A stretch of 64,000 nt of DNA from Candidatus Saccharimonadota bacterium (GTDB lineage Bacteria; Patescibacteriota; Saccharimonadia; Saccharimonadales; Saccharimonadaceae), in contig JAFVBJ010000003.1 in assembly GCA_017480035.1 (NCBI GenBank), positions 234,126 to 298,125 of the forward strand. The letters are read 5' to 3'. The translations under genes were made by a program, and so were the position numbers. Positions 8,402 through 17,801 of the stretch are shown here, in pieces. The stretch's first letter is position 1. Each line of letters begins with the position of its first letter. Under the pieces are notes generated by a model. It saw only the letters and a list, made by a program, of their open reading frames with translations, was not told the DNA's origin and did not search any database.

Positions 8402-9400
8402 ATGGAAGATAATACTATTAATAATAATATCATTGGCGAAGCCGTAACTGGAATTTATCGCAAACAAACACTTGAAAAAATCAAAAACATTAAAGGGCTT
8501 ATCCAAAAAGTGATCATTTGGGCTTTAGTTGGCGGTGCAATTTGTGGCGCTCTCCTCATCGTCCTAGTAGGTACTGGCGGAGGTGAAGTTCTAGGTAAAT
8601 TTATGGGCACCCTCTTCATTCTCGCTGGTGCTGCTCTTGTCAGTCTCATCGACTTTAACAAAATCGAGAGTAAAATTTCTTCGGTCCAAGTTTTTGCAAC
8701 CATCGGTGTTGTTGCAAACATCCTTTGGATGCTGCTCTGGATTCTCGCGCTTTGGGGGCTTTTCGATATTTGGTCGTATGGCACTTCTACGTCAAGATAC
8801 TATTCAAGTATCGTCGGTTATTCTCCGCTCGGTTTGCTCACTATGATTTCAACATATCTTTCTTCACTCGGATTTTTCGGCGCACTCACACTTGGCATTT
8901 ACGAAGGAGAGAAAAAATCGACCATCCGTCCTTTGAAAATTACAGCGATTTCTTGTCTTGTTTACGTTGAATTTCATGCTATTATCAATCTTTTCACCCA
9001 ATTTTCGAGTGACGGCTCGTCATCATCAACTACATCTATATTAATTGAACGTTTTAATGTTCTGGCAGCTTTTGCTGGCTTCGTCTGGTTTGTCACAGCT
9101 CTGGTGGCATATTTCCTTGGTAGAAATGAACAAGCGAGCGTCGAGATGAAAGCAAAGAAAGAAAAAGATGACGCTCAACAGAAGATTTTGGAACAGGCCG
9201 CCGCAAATATTGCCGCCATGCAAGTTGCTCCAGCTGCACCATCAGCTCCAAAAACCGACATAGAACTTCGTGCCGAAATCGAAGAAAAAGTTCGCCGTGA
9301 GATGATTGAAAAAGAAGTTCGCGCTAAGCTCGAAAAAGAAATGGCTGAAAAAGCTGCTACTCCGGCCGCCGAAGCTCCAGTCGAGCCAAAAAACGAATAA
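8402..9400 (+). CDS. Multi-pass membrane protein with charged C-terminal tail
   Basis: A 332-residue protein of unknown function with about six membrane segments between residues 30 and 245, then a soluble tail (about 250-332) rich in A, E and K that should form a coiled coil. I recognise no family. The start is placed at 8402, not at the ATG at 8396, because TATAAT at 8390-8395 is then six bases upstream, as for many neighbours. Confidence 0.7.
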   Translation: MEDNTINNNIIGEAVTGIYRKQTLEKIKNIKGLIQKVIIWALVGGAICGALLIVLVGTGGGEVLGKFMGTLFILAGAALVSLIDFNKIESKISSVQVFATIGVVANILWMLLWILALWGLFDIWSYGTSTSRYYSSIVGYSPLGLLTMISTYLSSLGFFGALTLGIYEGEKKSTIRPLKITAISCLVYVEFHAIINLFTQFSSDGSSSSTTSILIERFNVLAAFAGFVWFVTALVAYFLGRNEQASVEMKAKKEKDDAQQKILEQAAANIAAMQVAPAAPSAPKTDIELRAEIEEKVRREMIEKEVRAKLEKEMAEKAATPAAEAPVEPKNE

Positions 9401-9401
9401 T

Positions 9402-10328
9402 TTATCCCGAAATTATCGCCGTTGTAATCAGATAAACGATTAGTGAGACAATTAGCGAAAAGGTAAAAATCTCAAAACTAAACATCAAATATATCTTGAA
9501 AATATCCTTCTTTGTTGCGCCAAATGTGCGATAAAGTCGGATATTTTTCTTGTCGATTCTCGAAAGAACAATTCCGAAAATTCCGAGTAAAATAATCGTC
9601 GCAGCGAGAATAACCAGAAATGTAATTATCGCAGCATTGATTGTTTTGTCGAGTTTTTCTTTAGTAGAAATAGTTTTATTAAACAGCTGGCTAGCCGAGA
9701 CATTTTCATTTTTATAAAATCTATATGCAGAGTCTTCATCGCCAAAAATAACCAATGGTTCATATTCTTGCATCAGAAATCCTCTTTGAGCGAGAAAATC
9801 TATCACTGCTGTCGTGTTGTCCATCATAATATAAAACGGCGTCTCGTCGCCCGTGTATTCAGCATAAGATTGATAAAAATTTTCATCAATTTCCGCCTTA
9901 TTTTTCTTCACGACTGGGATTTTTTCTCCGGAAATATAAAATGTTTTTTCGTGATTTAGAATTTTTCCCGCACGCTCCAAAATCACGTAGACCTTTTCAT
10001 TTTGTTGGTTTAGGTATATGATTCTCGCACCTAAAGTTTCTCCACCATATTTTTTTGCCATTTTTGAAACTTTTTCGTCATAACTTCCAGGAATTTCACA
10101 ATTTCCCGACAAATAATCGCCGTCGCACATCTTCACTGCCATCAAAACTTTCCCATCCGTCACTTTTGATTCATCAGAAAGTTCCTTTTGATTTTTTGAA
10201 ATTTCATGGATAGTCGTTGCTGCGAAAATCCCAAAAACCACCCCGATGACAACTACACTACAACTCGTACAAAATTTATGTGCTGAGATATTTTTGTGCC
10301 CGAGCTTGAATAGCCGAAAATTTTTCAT
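9402..10328 (-). CDS. FtsX-like ABC permease
   Basis: A 308-residue permease with one N-terminal membrane segment (about 22-42), a long outside domain (about 45-225) and two C-terminal segments (about 235-255 and 285-303) around DKKNIRLYRTFGATKKDIF, the FtsX/MacB coupling region. Only part of the usual four-segment core is visible. It overlaps the degenerate ATPase gene by 4 bases and must pair with it. Confidence 0.7.
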   Translation of the reverse strand: MKNFRLFKLGHKNISAHKFCTSCSVVVIGVVFGIFAATTIHEISKNQKELSDESKVTDGKVLMAVKMCDGDYLSGNCEIPGSYDEKVSKMAKKYGGETLGARIIYLNQQNEKVYVILERAGKILNHEKTFYISGEKIPVVKKNKAEIDENFYQSYAEYTGDETPFYIMMDNTTAVIDFLAQRGFLMQEYEPLVIFGDEDSAYRFYKNENVSASQLFNKTISTKEKLDKTINAAIITFLVILAATIILLGIFGIVLSRIDKKNIRLYRTFGATKKDIFKIYLMFSFEIFTFSLIVSLIVYLITTAIISG

Positions 10329-10969
10329 GCGAGCCTCCCTTCTGCAAATGTCAAAATCCTCGTCGCAAATTTTTCGACCGCATTGTCATTGCTTGCAATG
10401 ATTACTATCGCCTGATTCTTCTTCGCAAAATTTTTTAGAAGCGATAATAGAACTTTTGCATCATCATCTTTCAATCCTTTTGTTGGTTCGCTCGCCAAAA
10501 TAATTTTCGGATTCATATAACATGCCCGTGCAATCATTACTTTGACAAAAATATCCTTTTTTAACCCCTTTGGTTTTCTTTTTAGAATCTCAAAAATCCC
10601 GAGATTTTTTGCCATCGTTTCAGTGCGCCTTTTTTGTTCGATTTTTGAAATATTCGCAAAAAATCCCGGCAGGGAAATATTATCCGCAACCGATAAATCA
10701 TTTTGAAAATCCTGTGAAACAATTCCAAAAACTGTGCGATATAAATTTTCACACTCACGTCTTTTTATTGCCGTAATATCGTATCCCGAAATCACGATTG
10801 AACCACTCGAAGCTTTCTCTACTCCATGTAAAATATCAAACAACATCCCAGCTTCTTCTACGTTGCCTTTTACGACGATAAATTCGCCATTTTTAGCATC
10901 AAAATTTACTTTCGAGACAAGTTCTTTTCCCTTACAAACCTTCGTCACTGACCTAAGTTTAATGCTCAT
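10325..10969 (-). CDS. Degenerate ABC ATPase (pseudo-ATPase)
   Basis: A 214-residue protein that aligns along its whole length with LolD/MacB-type ABC ATPases but has lost the catalytic motifs. At Walker A, GESGSGKST is replaced by KGNVEEAGM. The LSGGQ region reads PKGLKKDIFVKVMIARA. Walker B ILADEPT has become ILASEPT, and the switch histidine is an asparagine (ASNDN). The Q-loop (GIVSQDF) and overall length are kept and there is no frameshift, so it is probably a conserved non-catalytic partner, not a pseudogene. A -10 box (complement of 10979-10984) lies nine bases before its ATG. Confidence 0.8.
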   Translation of the reverse strand: MSIKLRSVTKVCKGKELVSKVNFDAKNGEFIVVKGNVEEAGMLFDILHGVEKASSGSIVISGYDITAIKRRECENLYRTVFGIVSQDFQNDLSVADNISLPGFFANISKIEQKRRTETMAKNLGIFEILKRKPKGLKKDIFVKVMIARACYMNPKIILASEPTKGLKDDDAKVLLSLLKNFAKKNQAIVIIASNDNAVEKFATRILTFAEGRLA

Positions 10970-10987
10970 GTATATCCAATTATATCA

Positions 10988-11710
10988 CTAAATTTTTACT
11001 TCAACTGCGCGCTCTTTTGGGCAAGTATTGAGGATTCTCACCATCGCATCTTTTTCAGCGTTCGTCACCCAAAGTCCGTATTTATATTTCACTGAAATTT
11101 GTCTCGCGATGTATTGGCAACGAAAACTTTTATTTTTTGGCAGCCACGTCGCCGCATCGCCATCCGATTTTTGCATATTCGCGCTTGCATCTGCCGCCAC
11201 CAAATTTAGCGGGTCAGTTGCAATTTTATATCGTTCGTCTTTCGTTTTGTACTGTGCGCCTTTTTGCCACGCATCCGACAGAGCCACGATATGATCAATT
11301 TGTACCTGCTTCGAGATTTGTTTTTTCTCTGTAAATTCGACTTCTTCGCCATTATACGGCTCATAATATTTTCCAGCAATCACGGTGCAATTATCCGTAT
11401 CAAGTTTCGCCGTTTCGCCAAAATCACGTTTCAAAATCCTCTGTCTTAAATTACAACCGTTTTCGCTCGGCCATGTATCATAAAACTCTTCGCGTGCATA
11501 GCCGGTTTTCGGTGCGCGTCCTTTCACCTCAATTTTTTCGAGTACATCTTTTGCGAGCGGCGCATCGGGGTCGGACACATTCGAACTGCCGTTCGCATCT
11601 TCTGTGAACTGGATTTTTTGCCATGCGTCCGGATTCAATAAAACCAGTGCAACAAAAGCTACTGTCGCTCCCAGCCCCCAAATCACTCTACGTTTTTGAT
11701 ATTTACCCAC
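10988..11710 (-). CDS. Secreted or membrane-anchored HNH nuclease (DUF1524-like)
   Basis: About 240 residues with an N-terminal membrane segment (about 10-27) and an extracellular HNH-type nuclease domain. Key parts are the histidine in QIDHIVALSDAW, the asparagine-bearing DPLNLVAADASANMQKS, and the downstream cysteine/tyrosine segment FRCQY, the layout of secreted DUF1524 nucleases. Probable role: degrading outside DNA so nucleotides can be salvaged, sensible for an organism without purine or pyrimidine synthesis. The GTG at 11710 is preferred over the TTG at 11713 because GGAG is then six bases upstream. Confidence 0.78.
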   Translation of the reverse strand: MGKYQKRRVIWGLGATVAFVALVLLNPDAWQKIQFTEDANGSSNVSDPDAPLAKDVLEKIEVKGRAPKTGYAREEFYDTWPSENGCNLRQRILKRDFGETAKLDTDNCTVIAGKYYEPYNGEEVEFTEKKQISKQVQIDHIVALSDAWQKGAQYKTKDERYKIATDPLNLVAADASANMQKSDGDAATWLPKNKSFRCQYIARQISVKYKYGLWVTNAEKDAMVRILNTCPKERAVEVKI

Positions 11711-11719
11711 CAAGTTCTC

Positions 11720-12364
11720 CTATCTTTTTGCGACTGCCATTGCATCATCGTCGTTGTCAAAATCATCTTCCGGCAACTCGCCCAACATTCTCTTAATCAA
11801 CATTTTCAAAGTCAAAAGTCCAACCACTTGTCCGTCTGAATTTACCACCATGAAGAAATATGAGCTAGTACGAAGAAAAGCCGAGAGCGCCTCCGAAAGT
11901 GTGTAATTTTCGCGCATATAATAAACTTTCTCATCCAGAAACGATGCCGCACGGTCCGTGTCTTTCACTTCAAGTGAATTTAAAAGCTTTGTGTGGATAA
12001 TCCCCGCAATTCCACCTTTCGTATCGAGCACCGGGAAGTGTGAAAATCCAGATTTATAGAGCTTATCAAGCGTCAACGGTCCCATAAAATCATTGATATG
12101 GACGAATGTAATTTCTCCGCGTGGAAGCATAATATCGCGCACTTTTTTATCCGAAAAAGTCATCGCCATCATAATTTTTTCACGATCAGCTTCCGACAGA
12201 ACATTTTTCGGCACTTTTTTCAGCACCCAAACCAAATCTTCTTCTGTTTCTGGCAGATAAATTTCCGGAATTTCCGGCTCAACATGGCGATATTTATCCA
12301 ACTTTGGCCCCAACTTCTTTGCGAGCCAAATCATAAATTTGTTTTGTTTCTTTTTTTCTTCCAT
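11720..12364 (-). CDS. CBS-domain protein, CorC/hemolysin-like
   Basis: A 214-residue cytoplasmic protein with a pair of CBS domains (about 65-190), preceded by the RDIMLPRGEI segment found before CBS pairs in CorC/HlyC proteins. CBS pairs bind adenosine nucleotides and regulate partners. The membrane (DUF21) and C-terminal CorC domains of full-length relatives are absent. GGAGG precedes the ATG. The nuclease gene follows within ten bases, so they probably share an mRNA. Confidence 0.75.
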   Translation of the reverse strand: MEEKKKQNKFMIWLAKKLGPKLDKYRHVEPEIPEIYLPETEEDLVWVLKKVPKNVLSEADREKIMMAMTFSDKKVRDIMLPRGEITFVHINDFMGPLTLDKLYKSGFSHFPVLDTKGGIAGIIHTKLLNSLEVKDTDRAASFLDEKVYYMRENYTLSEALSAFLRTSSYFFMVVNSDGQVVGLLTLKMLIKRMLGELPEDDFDNDDDAMAVAKR

Positions 12365-12434
12365 AGACCTCCGATTTTCTCCCACCGGACAACAAATGAT
12401 GTATAATATATATTATATCAAAATAGGAGTAAAA

Positions 12435-13136
12435 ATGAGAAAAACTACAGCAATTATTCTTGGAATTCTCGTCGCTATCATTATCGCTGTCGCTGGAAAT
12501 GCCTACTTCCAGAAAAAAGCTTGGACTGATGCTGTCGGCAAATTTGATGAATGGGAAATTCAAGAGGGAAACGAATATAATGGCAATATTGGTGACATCG
12601 TCATCGGTAACAAAGATGCAAAAGTCCGCATCATCGAATATGCCGATTTTCAATGTTCCGCTTGTGCGACTACTTTCCCATACATTCATGACGTCGTTGA
12701 AGAATATGGCGACCAAATCGCTTATATCTATCGTAACTACGCTATTAATTATCACCAAAACGCTACCGCTGCTGCTACTGCCGTTATCGCTGCGTACAAC
12801 CAGGGGTATTTCTCTGAATATGCAACGCTAATGTTCGCCGGCCAAAACGATTGGTTCTATTCTGAAGGTGAAACTCGCGATAAACAATTTGAAGATTACT
12901 TCACGGCCGCGACCGATGGAAAAGGCGACCTCGAAAAATATAAATCTGACTTAAAGTCCCAGTCCATTAAGGATAAACTTGCTGTTGACCGCGAATTTGC
13001 TAACCGCGCTAATCTCACAGCTACCCCGCTTATCTTCATCAACAAAGAGAAATTTGACGTCGAATCCGCTAAGGAATCAGAATTTAAACAATCTTTCAAA
13101 AACCGCATCAACGCCGCTCTAAAAGACGCTGAATAA
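12435..13136 (+). CDS. DsbA-like thiol-disulfide oxidoreductase, membrane anchored
   Basis: A 233-residue protein with an N-terminal membrane anchor (about 5-22) and an extracytoplasmic thioredoxin fold of DsbA type. The active site is C74-S-A-C77 in DFQCSACATTF, and the cis-proline loop is ATPLIFIN. It probably oxidises cysteines in exported proteins. Candidate clients nearby include the HNH nuclease, the cutinase-like protein and the Cys-repeat surface protein. The start is set by AGGAG before the ATG; a TATAAT box lies near 12402. Confidence 0.87.
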   Translation: MRKTTAIILGILVAIIIAVAGNAYFQKKAWTDAVGKFDEWEIQEGNEYNGNIGDIVIGNKDAKVRIIEYADFQCSACATTFPYIHDVVEEYGDQIAYIYRNYAINYHQNATAAATAVIAAYNQGYFSEYATLMFAGQNDWFYSEGETRDKQFEDYFTAATDGKGDLEKYKSDLKSQSIKDKLAVDREFANRANLTATPLIFINKEKFDVESAKESEFKQSFKNRINAALKDAE

Positions 13137-13270
13137 AGCTTATGCTTGAATATTTTTCAATTCTTTGATAAAATAGAACCTGTTGTTTCTTTCAGAAGTC
13201 GTATTTGTCCTAGGTCGATTGGTTCTAATGGGACATGGGAACAACTATCATTAAGGAGTTGAATTTTAAC

Positions 13271-13351
13271 ATGCGTAGACTTAAACGTGATACATCACGC
13301 AAGAAGTCGAAACTTCCTCCTGCCCCATGGCAAGAGTTCATCGAATACTAG
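13271..13351 (+). CDS. Tiny basic protein with structured leader (26 aa)
   Basis: The 26-codon ORF begins MRRLKRDTSRKKSK and ends PWQEFIEY. AAGGAG lies 12 bases before the ATG and a strong terminator follows. The leader (about 13180-13255) can fold: GTTGTT pairs with AACAAC, GAACC with GGTTC and TGTCC with GGACA. A TAAAAT -10 box lies near 13168. Function unknown. It is either a small RNA-binding protein or a regulatory leader peptide ahead of aspS. Confidence 0.6.
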   Translation: MRRLKRDTSRKKSKLPPAPWQEFIEY

Positions 13352-13373
13352 ATCTATCGAAGTATTTGAGCCT

Positions 13374-13403
13374 AAATCCCCTCTGTACTAGAGGGGATTT
13401 TTG
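13374..13403 (+). terminator. Rho-independent terminator
   Basis: AAATCCCCTC (13374-13383) pairs perfectly with GAGGGGATTT (13391-13400), followed by T residues. It separates the 26-codon gene from aspS. Confidence 0.88.
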
Positions 13404-13439
13404 TGGTATAATAAATAGGTTATAAATTTGAGAGACAAT

Positions 13440-15242
13440 ATGAGAGAATTATCACTAGATTTAAAAGGAAAAATTGGCGAAAAAGTTGAAGTAAAAGGTT
13501 GGGTTAATTCCCGTCGTGACCACGGTGGCTTGATTTTTATTGACCTCCGCGACGAAAAAGGCATTATCCAGCTCGTCGTCACTCCTGATACAAAAGATTC
13601 TTTCAGTCTCGCCGAATCCGTCCGTGACGAATTTGTCTTGTCCGCGACCGGAAAAATCCGTGAACGCGCACCTGAGCTAAAAAACCCAAACATCGAAACT
13701 GGTGAAATCGAACTAGTTGTTGAATCTCTCGAACTTTTAAACCGCTCCGACACTCCTCCGGTCAACACTCATGACGACGGCCCAGAATCTGGCGAAGATT
13801 TACGTCTTAAATATCGCTATCTCGACCTTCGCCGCCCGTACATGCAGAGATTGCTTCGTCGTCGCTCTGAATTTTATAAATTCCTTCGTGATTACATGTA
13901 CGAAAAAGATTTTATTGAAGTGACGACTCCAATTCTCGCAAACAGCTCTCCGGAAGGCGCTCGTGATTTTCTCGTCCCATCTCGTCTTCATCCGGGTGAA
14001 TTTTATGCTCTCCCGCAAGCTCCGCAACAATTCAAGCAACTTTTGATGGTTGGCGGTGTCCCGCGTTATTTCCAACTCGCCCCGTGTTTCCGCGACGAAG
14101 ACCCGCGCGCCGATCGTCTCTACGGCGACTTTTATCAACTTGATCTTGAGATGGCCTTTGTCGACAATGGCGAAGAAATCCGCAAAACTATGGAACCACT
14201 CATCAAAAATCTCGCGACCAAATTCGTCAATAAAAAACTCGTCCTAAAATCCGAAGTTGCGAAAAGATATTTGACCGATGCTGACGATATGATTCCGCGC
14301 ATCCCATACGACGTCGCGATGGATAACTATGGTGTCGACAAGCCAGACCTTCGCTATGGCATGGAACTTATCGATCTCACAGAAGCTCTTAAAGACACCG
14401 AATTTAAAGTCTTCAAATCACCTTGCGTGAAAGCTCTCTGCGTGAAGAATGGCGCAAGCTTGACTCGTTCTCAAATCGACAATTTCACCGAAAAAGCTCG
14501 CAAACTTGGCGCTGGCGGTCTTGCTTACATCATTTATGAAAATGGCACCGAAAAATCCCCAATCGCCAAATTCTTGAAAGAAGAAGAACTCAAAAAAATC
14601 AAGGAACTCACCGGCGCAACCGATGGCGACGCAGTTTTCTTTGGCTCCGACACACGCGAAAAAGTCAACAAAGTTCTCGGACAACTCCGTATCGAATTTG
14701 CCGACCACTTCGAGCTAAAAAATGACGCCGAAGTTGCACTTTGTTGGATTATTGATTTTCCATTCTACGAATTTAACGATGGCGAAAAGAAAATCGATTT
14801 TGGCCACAACCCATTCTCGATGCCAAAAGGCGGTCTTTCTGCTCTCGAAAACGCTAAAACTGATGAAGAAAAACTTGCTATCGTCGCCGACCAATACGAC
14901 ATGGTAATGAACGGTTTTGAAATCTGTTCTGGCGCCGTCAGAAACCATAACCCAGAAATCATGTATAAAGTCTTCGGCATTCTTGGTTACGACAAAAAAT
15001 ACGTCGAAGAGCGCTTTGGCGGTATGCTAAACGCCTTCAAATTCGGTGCTCCACCGCACGCTGGTTGTGCCTTTGGTATCGAACGCATCTTCATGGTGCT
15101 CGAAGACGCGAAAAACATCCGCGACATCGTCGCCTTCCCGAAGAATGGCTCTGGTATCGATTTGATGATGGGCTCACCTACTCCTGTCGACGATTATCAA
15201 CTTGAGGATACTCATATCGCCGTTATCAGAGAAGAAGATTAA
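13440..15242 (+). CDS. aspS: Aspartyl-tRNA synthetase
   Basis: A 600-residue class II synthetase of the bacterial type. It has an N-terminal OB domain (1-110), motif 2 (FRDEDPRADR), a GAD insertion domain (about 280-420) and motif 3 with GIERIFM near the end. It charges tRNA-Asp, and possibly tRNA-Asn where GatCAB is present. The ATG at 13440 is preferred to the in-frame TTG at 13428. The promoter -10 TATAAT is at 13407-13412, right after the previous terminator. Confidence 0.96.
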   Translation: MRELSLDLKGKIGEKVEVKGWVNSRRDHGGLIFIDLRDEKGIIQLVVTPDTKDSFSLAESVRDEFVLSATGKIRERAPELKNPNIETGEIELVVESLELLNRSDTPPVNTHDDGPESGEDLRLKYRYLDLRRPYMQRLLRRRSEFYKFLRDYMYEKDFIEVTTPILANSSPEGARDFLVPSRLHPGEFYALPQAPQQFKQLLMVGGVPRYFQLAPCFRDEDPRADRLYGDFYQLDLEMAFVDNGEEIRKTMEPLIKNLATKFVNKKLVLKSEVAKRYLTDADDMIPRIPYDVAMDNYGVDKPDLRYGMELIDLTEALKDTEFKVFKSPCVKALCVKNGASLTRSQIDNFTEKARKLGAGGLAYIIYENGTEKSPIAKFLKEEELKKIKELTGATDGDAVFFGSDTREKVNKVLGQLRIEFADHFELKNDAEVALCWIIDFPFYEFNDGEKKIDFGHNPFSMPKGGLSALENAKTDEEKLAIVADQYDMVMNGFEICSGAVRNHNPEIMYKVFGILGYDKKYVEERFGGMLNAFKFGAPPHAGCAFGIERIFMVLEDAKNIRDIVAFPKNGSGIDLMMGSPTPVDDYQLEDTHIAVIREED

Positions 15243-15266
15243 AGAAAACTAAAAAATCATAGAAAA

Positions 15267-15293
15267 TTAGCACTCATCATTGACGAGTGCTAA
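15267..15293. promoter_or_regulatory. CIRCE operator upstream of clpC
   Basis: TTAGCACTC, nine bases, then GAGTGCTAA: a perfect CIRCE, the HrcA operator. The loop holds a -35 box (TTGACG, 15280-15285) spaced 17 bases from TATAAT at 15303-15308, so HrcA would sit directly on the promoter. Confidence 0.95.
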
Positions 15294-15317
15294 TTTTTTG
15301 TGTATAATAGAGGTAAT

Positions 15318-17801
15318 ATGCAAGACGATTTACAAGGAATAACTAATAGTCTCTCTGAAAACGCTCGTTTTGCGCTTCAGAAAGCTGATTTTTACGCTAA
15401 ACGCTACAACCAAGGTGCAGTCCAAACTGAACATCTACTCCTCGGTATTCTCGCACAAGATACTTCAACCGGCGCACGTCTCCTAGCCGATGAAAACGTC
15501 CGACTCGAAGATGCCGAAAAAACTATCAAATCCGAACCGGTAGAAATCCGTGAAAAAGAAATGTCGATGATGTCGCTTACCGAAGCTGTAGTCTTGACTC
15601 TTCGTATGTCTGCTAAAATTGTTCACGAACAGGGAATAAAAGTCATCGGTACTGAACATATATTATATGCTCTAATTAACCAAGCGAACTCAAAAGCCGC
15701 TCTGATGCTTGAAAGTCTCGAAGTTGATCTCGACCAACTCGCTGACACAATCGAACGTTTGATTGAAAAACAATCCGAAGACACAAAAGTTGAAGAGAAA
15801 AAAGCCGAATACAAGCGCAAAATGCCAGTAAAATGGCTCAAACGCTACGGCCAAGATTTGACCGAGATGGCTCGTGACGGCAAACTCGACACCGTCATCG
15901 GCCGCAACAATGAAATCGAGCGTGCAATCACCGTTCTTTGCCGCCGCACAAAGTCTAATCCAGTTATCATCGGCGAAGCTGGCGTTGGTAAAACTGCCAT
16001 CGTTGAAGGTCTGGCGACTCGCATCGCAAAAGATGATGTTCCGGGCTTTTTGGTTGGCAAACGTATCTACCAAGTCGACCTTTCGAGCGTTGTCGCTGGC
16101 ACTAAATTCCGTGGTGAATTTGAGGAACGCATTAAAGGCATCATCGACGAAGCGATGGAAGACAAAAACCTCATTCTCTTTATCGACGAAATTCATCTTT
16201 TGATGGGCGCAGGTTCTGGTGAAGGCTCGATGGATGCTGCTAATATTTTGAAACCAGCACTCGCTCGCGGTCAAATTCGTCTGATTGGTGCAACCACGAT
16301 GGACGAATATCGAAAGTCAATCGAAAAAGACAAAGCCCTCGCACGCCGCTTCCAAATTGTCCAAGTTGACGAGCCATCTCCGGCTGTCACACTCCGCATT
16401 TTGAAAGGAGTTAAACAACACTACGAAAAACATCACGGCGTAATCATCCCAGACGAAATTCTTGAGACTGCAATTGTGATGGCTACACGTTACATCAATG
16501 ACCGCTTTATGCCGGATAAGGTCATCGATGTTATTGACGAAGCGAGTGCTCTCGCAAAAGTTTCTGCTGACAAAAAAGGTGGAGGAAAATATAAGAAACT
16601 AAAAATTGAGATGAAAACTCTCGAAGAAAAACAAGAAGCCGCTGCTGATGCTGAAGATTTTGAACGCGCCGCGATGTGCAAGACTCGCATCAAACAACTC
16701 GAAAAAGAAGTCAAAGCTCTTGAAAAAGCTGGTGCCAAGAATCTTGAGAATCCAACCCTGAAAGAAGAAGATTTAGCAAATGCCATCAGTCTTAAAACCG
16801 GCATCCCAGTCTCAAAAGTCCATGGTTCCGAGAAAGATTTACTCATCAATCTCGAAGACCGCTTAAATAAGGCTGTTATTGGTCAAGAAGACGCTGTAAA
16901 AGACGTCGCAAAAGCAATTCGCCGTGGTCGTTCCGGTATATCCGACCCACATCGCCCGATTGGTTCGTTCCTTTTTATGGGTCCAACCGGCGTTGGCAAA
17001 ACCGAACTTGCTCGTGTGCTCGCGCGTGAAGTTTTTGGTGGTGATAACGCACTCATCAAAATTGATATGTCTGAATTTGGTGAAAAACACAACGTCAGTC
17101 GTCTCGTTGGCGCTCCGGCCGGTTATGTCGGCTATGATGATGGCGGAAAATTAACCGAAGCCGTCCGTCGTCACGCTTATTCGGTTGTACTTTTCGATGA
17201 AATCGAAAAAGCTCATCCAGATGTCTTCAACATGCTTCTCCAAATTCTCGAAGATGGTGTTTTGACCGACGGCCAGGGAAATAAAGTCAAATTCAACAAT
17301 ACCGTTGTGATTTTGACTTCAAACCTCGGCGCTTCTGAAATGTATGACGACCAAGAACTCGGTTTTACTGTGAGAACGAAAGCTGACGAAAAGAAACTCG
17401 CTGAAGAATATGAAGATAGCAAAAACGCTGCGATGCGTGAACTAAAGAAAACGATGCGCCCAGAGCTCATCAACCGTCTTGACGGTATCGAAGTATTCCA
17501 CGCCCTAACTCGCAAACAAGTTGAACGCATTTTTGATAACTTAATTGAAGATTTGAAGAAACGTCTTGCCGAAAAATCAATCGGACTCAAACTTGATGAA
17601 AAAGTCAAAAATTTCTTAATTGAAAAAGGCTATGACCCGAAAAACGGCGCTCGTCCACTTCGTCGTGCCATCGAAGACAATCTCGAATCTGTACTTTCCG
17701 AAGTAATTATTCTCGAAGAAGTCAAAAAAGGCGAAGTTCTTGAAGCGTATCTCGACAAAAATGATAAAATAAAAGTAAGAGTTGAGAAGAAGGAGAAATA
17801 G
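15318..17801 (+). CDS. clpC: ClpC-type AAA+ unfoldase
   Basis: An 827-residue Hsp100 protein with Clp_N repeats (about 5-140), a first AAA+ module (Walker A GEAGVGKT, Walker B LFIDEIH), a short middle domain with a UVR-like coiled coil (about 415-470), a second AAA+ module (GPTGVGKT) and a C-terminal D2-small domain. It feeds unfolded proteins to ClpP, encoded two genes downstream. It is controlled by the CIRCE at 15267. The ATG at 15318 is nine bases after the -10 box and is preferred to the in-frame GTG at 15300. Confidence 0.93.
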   Translation: MQDDLQGITNSLSENARFALQKADFYAKRYNQGAVQTEHLLLGILAQDTSTGARLLADENVRLEDAEKTIKSEPVEIREKEMSMMSLTEAVVLTLRMSAKIVHEQGIKVIGTEHILYALINQANSKAALMLESLEVDLDQLADTIERLIEKQSEDTKVEEKKAEYKRKMPVKWLKRYGQDLTEMARDGKLDTVIGRNNEIERAITVLCRRTKSNPVIIGEAGVGKTAIVEGLATRIAKDDVPGFLVGKRIYQVDLSSVVAGTKFRGEFEERIKGIIDEAMEDKNLILFIDEIHLLMGAGSGEGSMDAANILKPALARGQIRLIGATTMDEYRKSIEKDKALARRFQIVQVDEPSPAVTLRILKGVKQHYEKHHGVIIPDEILETAIVMATRYINDRFMPDKVIDVIDEASALAKVSADKKGGGKYKKLKIEMKTLEEKQEAAADAEDFERAAMCKTRIKQLEKEVKALEKAGAKNLENPTLKEEDLANAISLKTGIPVSKVHGSEKDLLINLEDRLNKAVIGQEDAVKDVAKAIRRGRSGISDPHRPIGSFLFMGPTGVGKTELARVLAREVFGGDNALIKIDMSEFGEKHNVSRLVGAPAGYVGYDDGGKLTEAVRRHAYSVVLFDEIEKAHPDVFNMLLQILEDGVLTDGQGNKVKFNNTVVILTSNLGASEMYDDQELGFTVRTKADEKKLAEEYEDSKNAAMRELKKTMRPELINRLDGIEVFHALTRKQVERIFDNLIEDLKKRLAEKSIGLKLDEKVKNFLIEKGYDPKNGARPLRRAIEDNLESVLSEVIILEEVKKGEVLEAYLDKNDKIKVRVEKKEK

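Noticed and set aside
10325..10969. Degenerate ABC gene as a pseudogene
   Set aside because: The frame is open at full length, it overlaps the permease by 4 bases and has a promoter; a pseudogene would be expected to carry stops.
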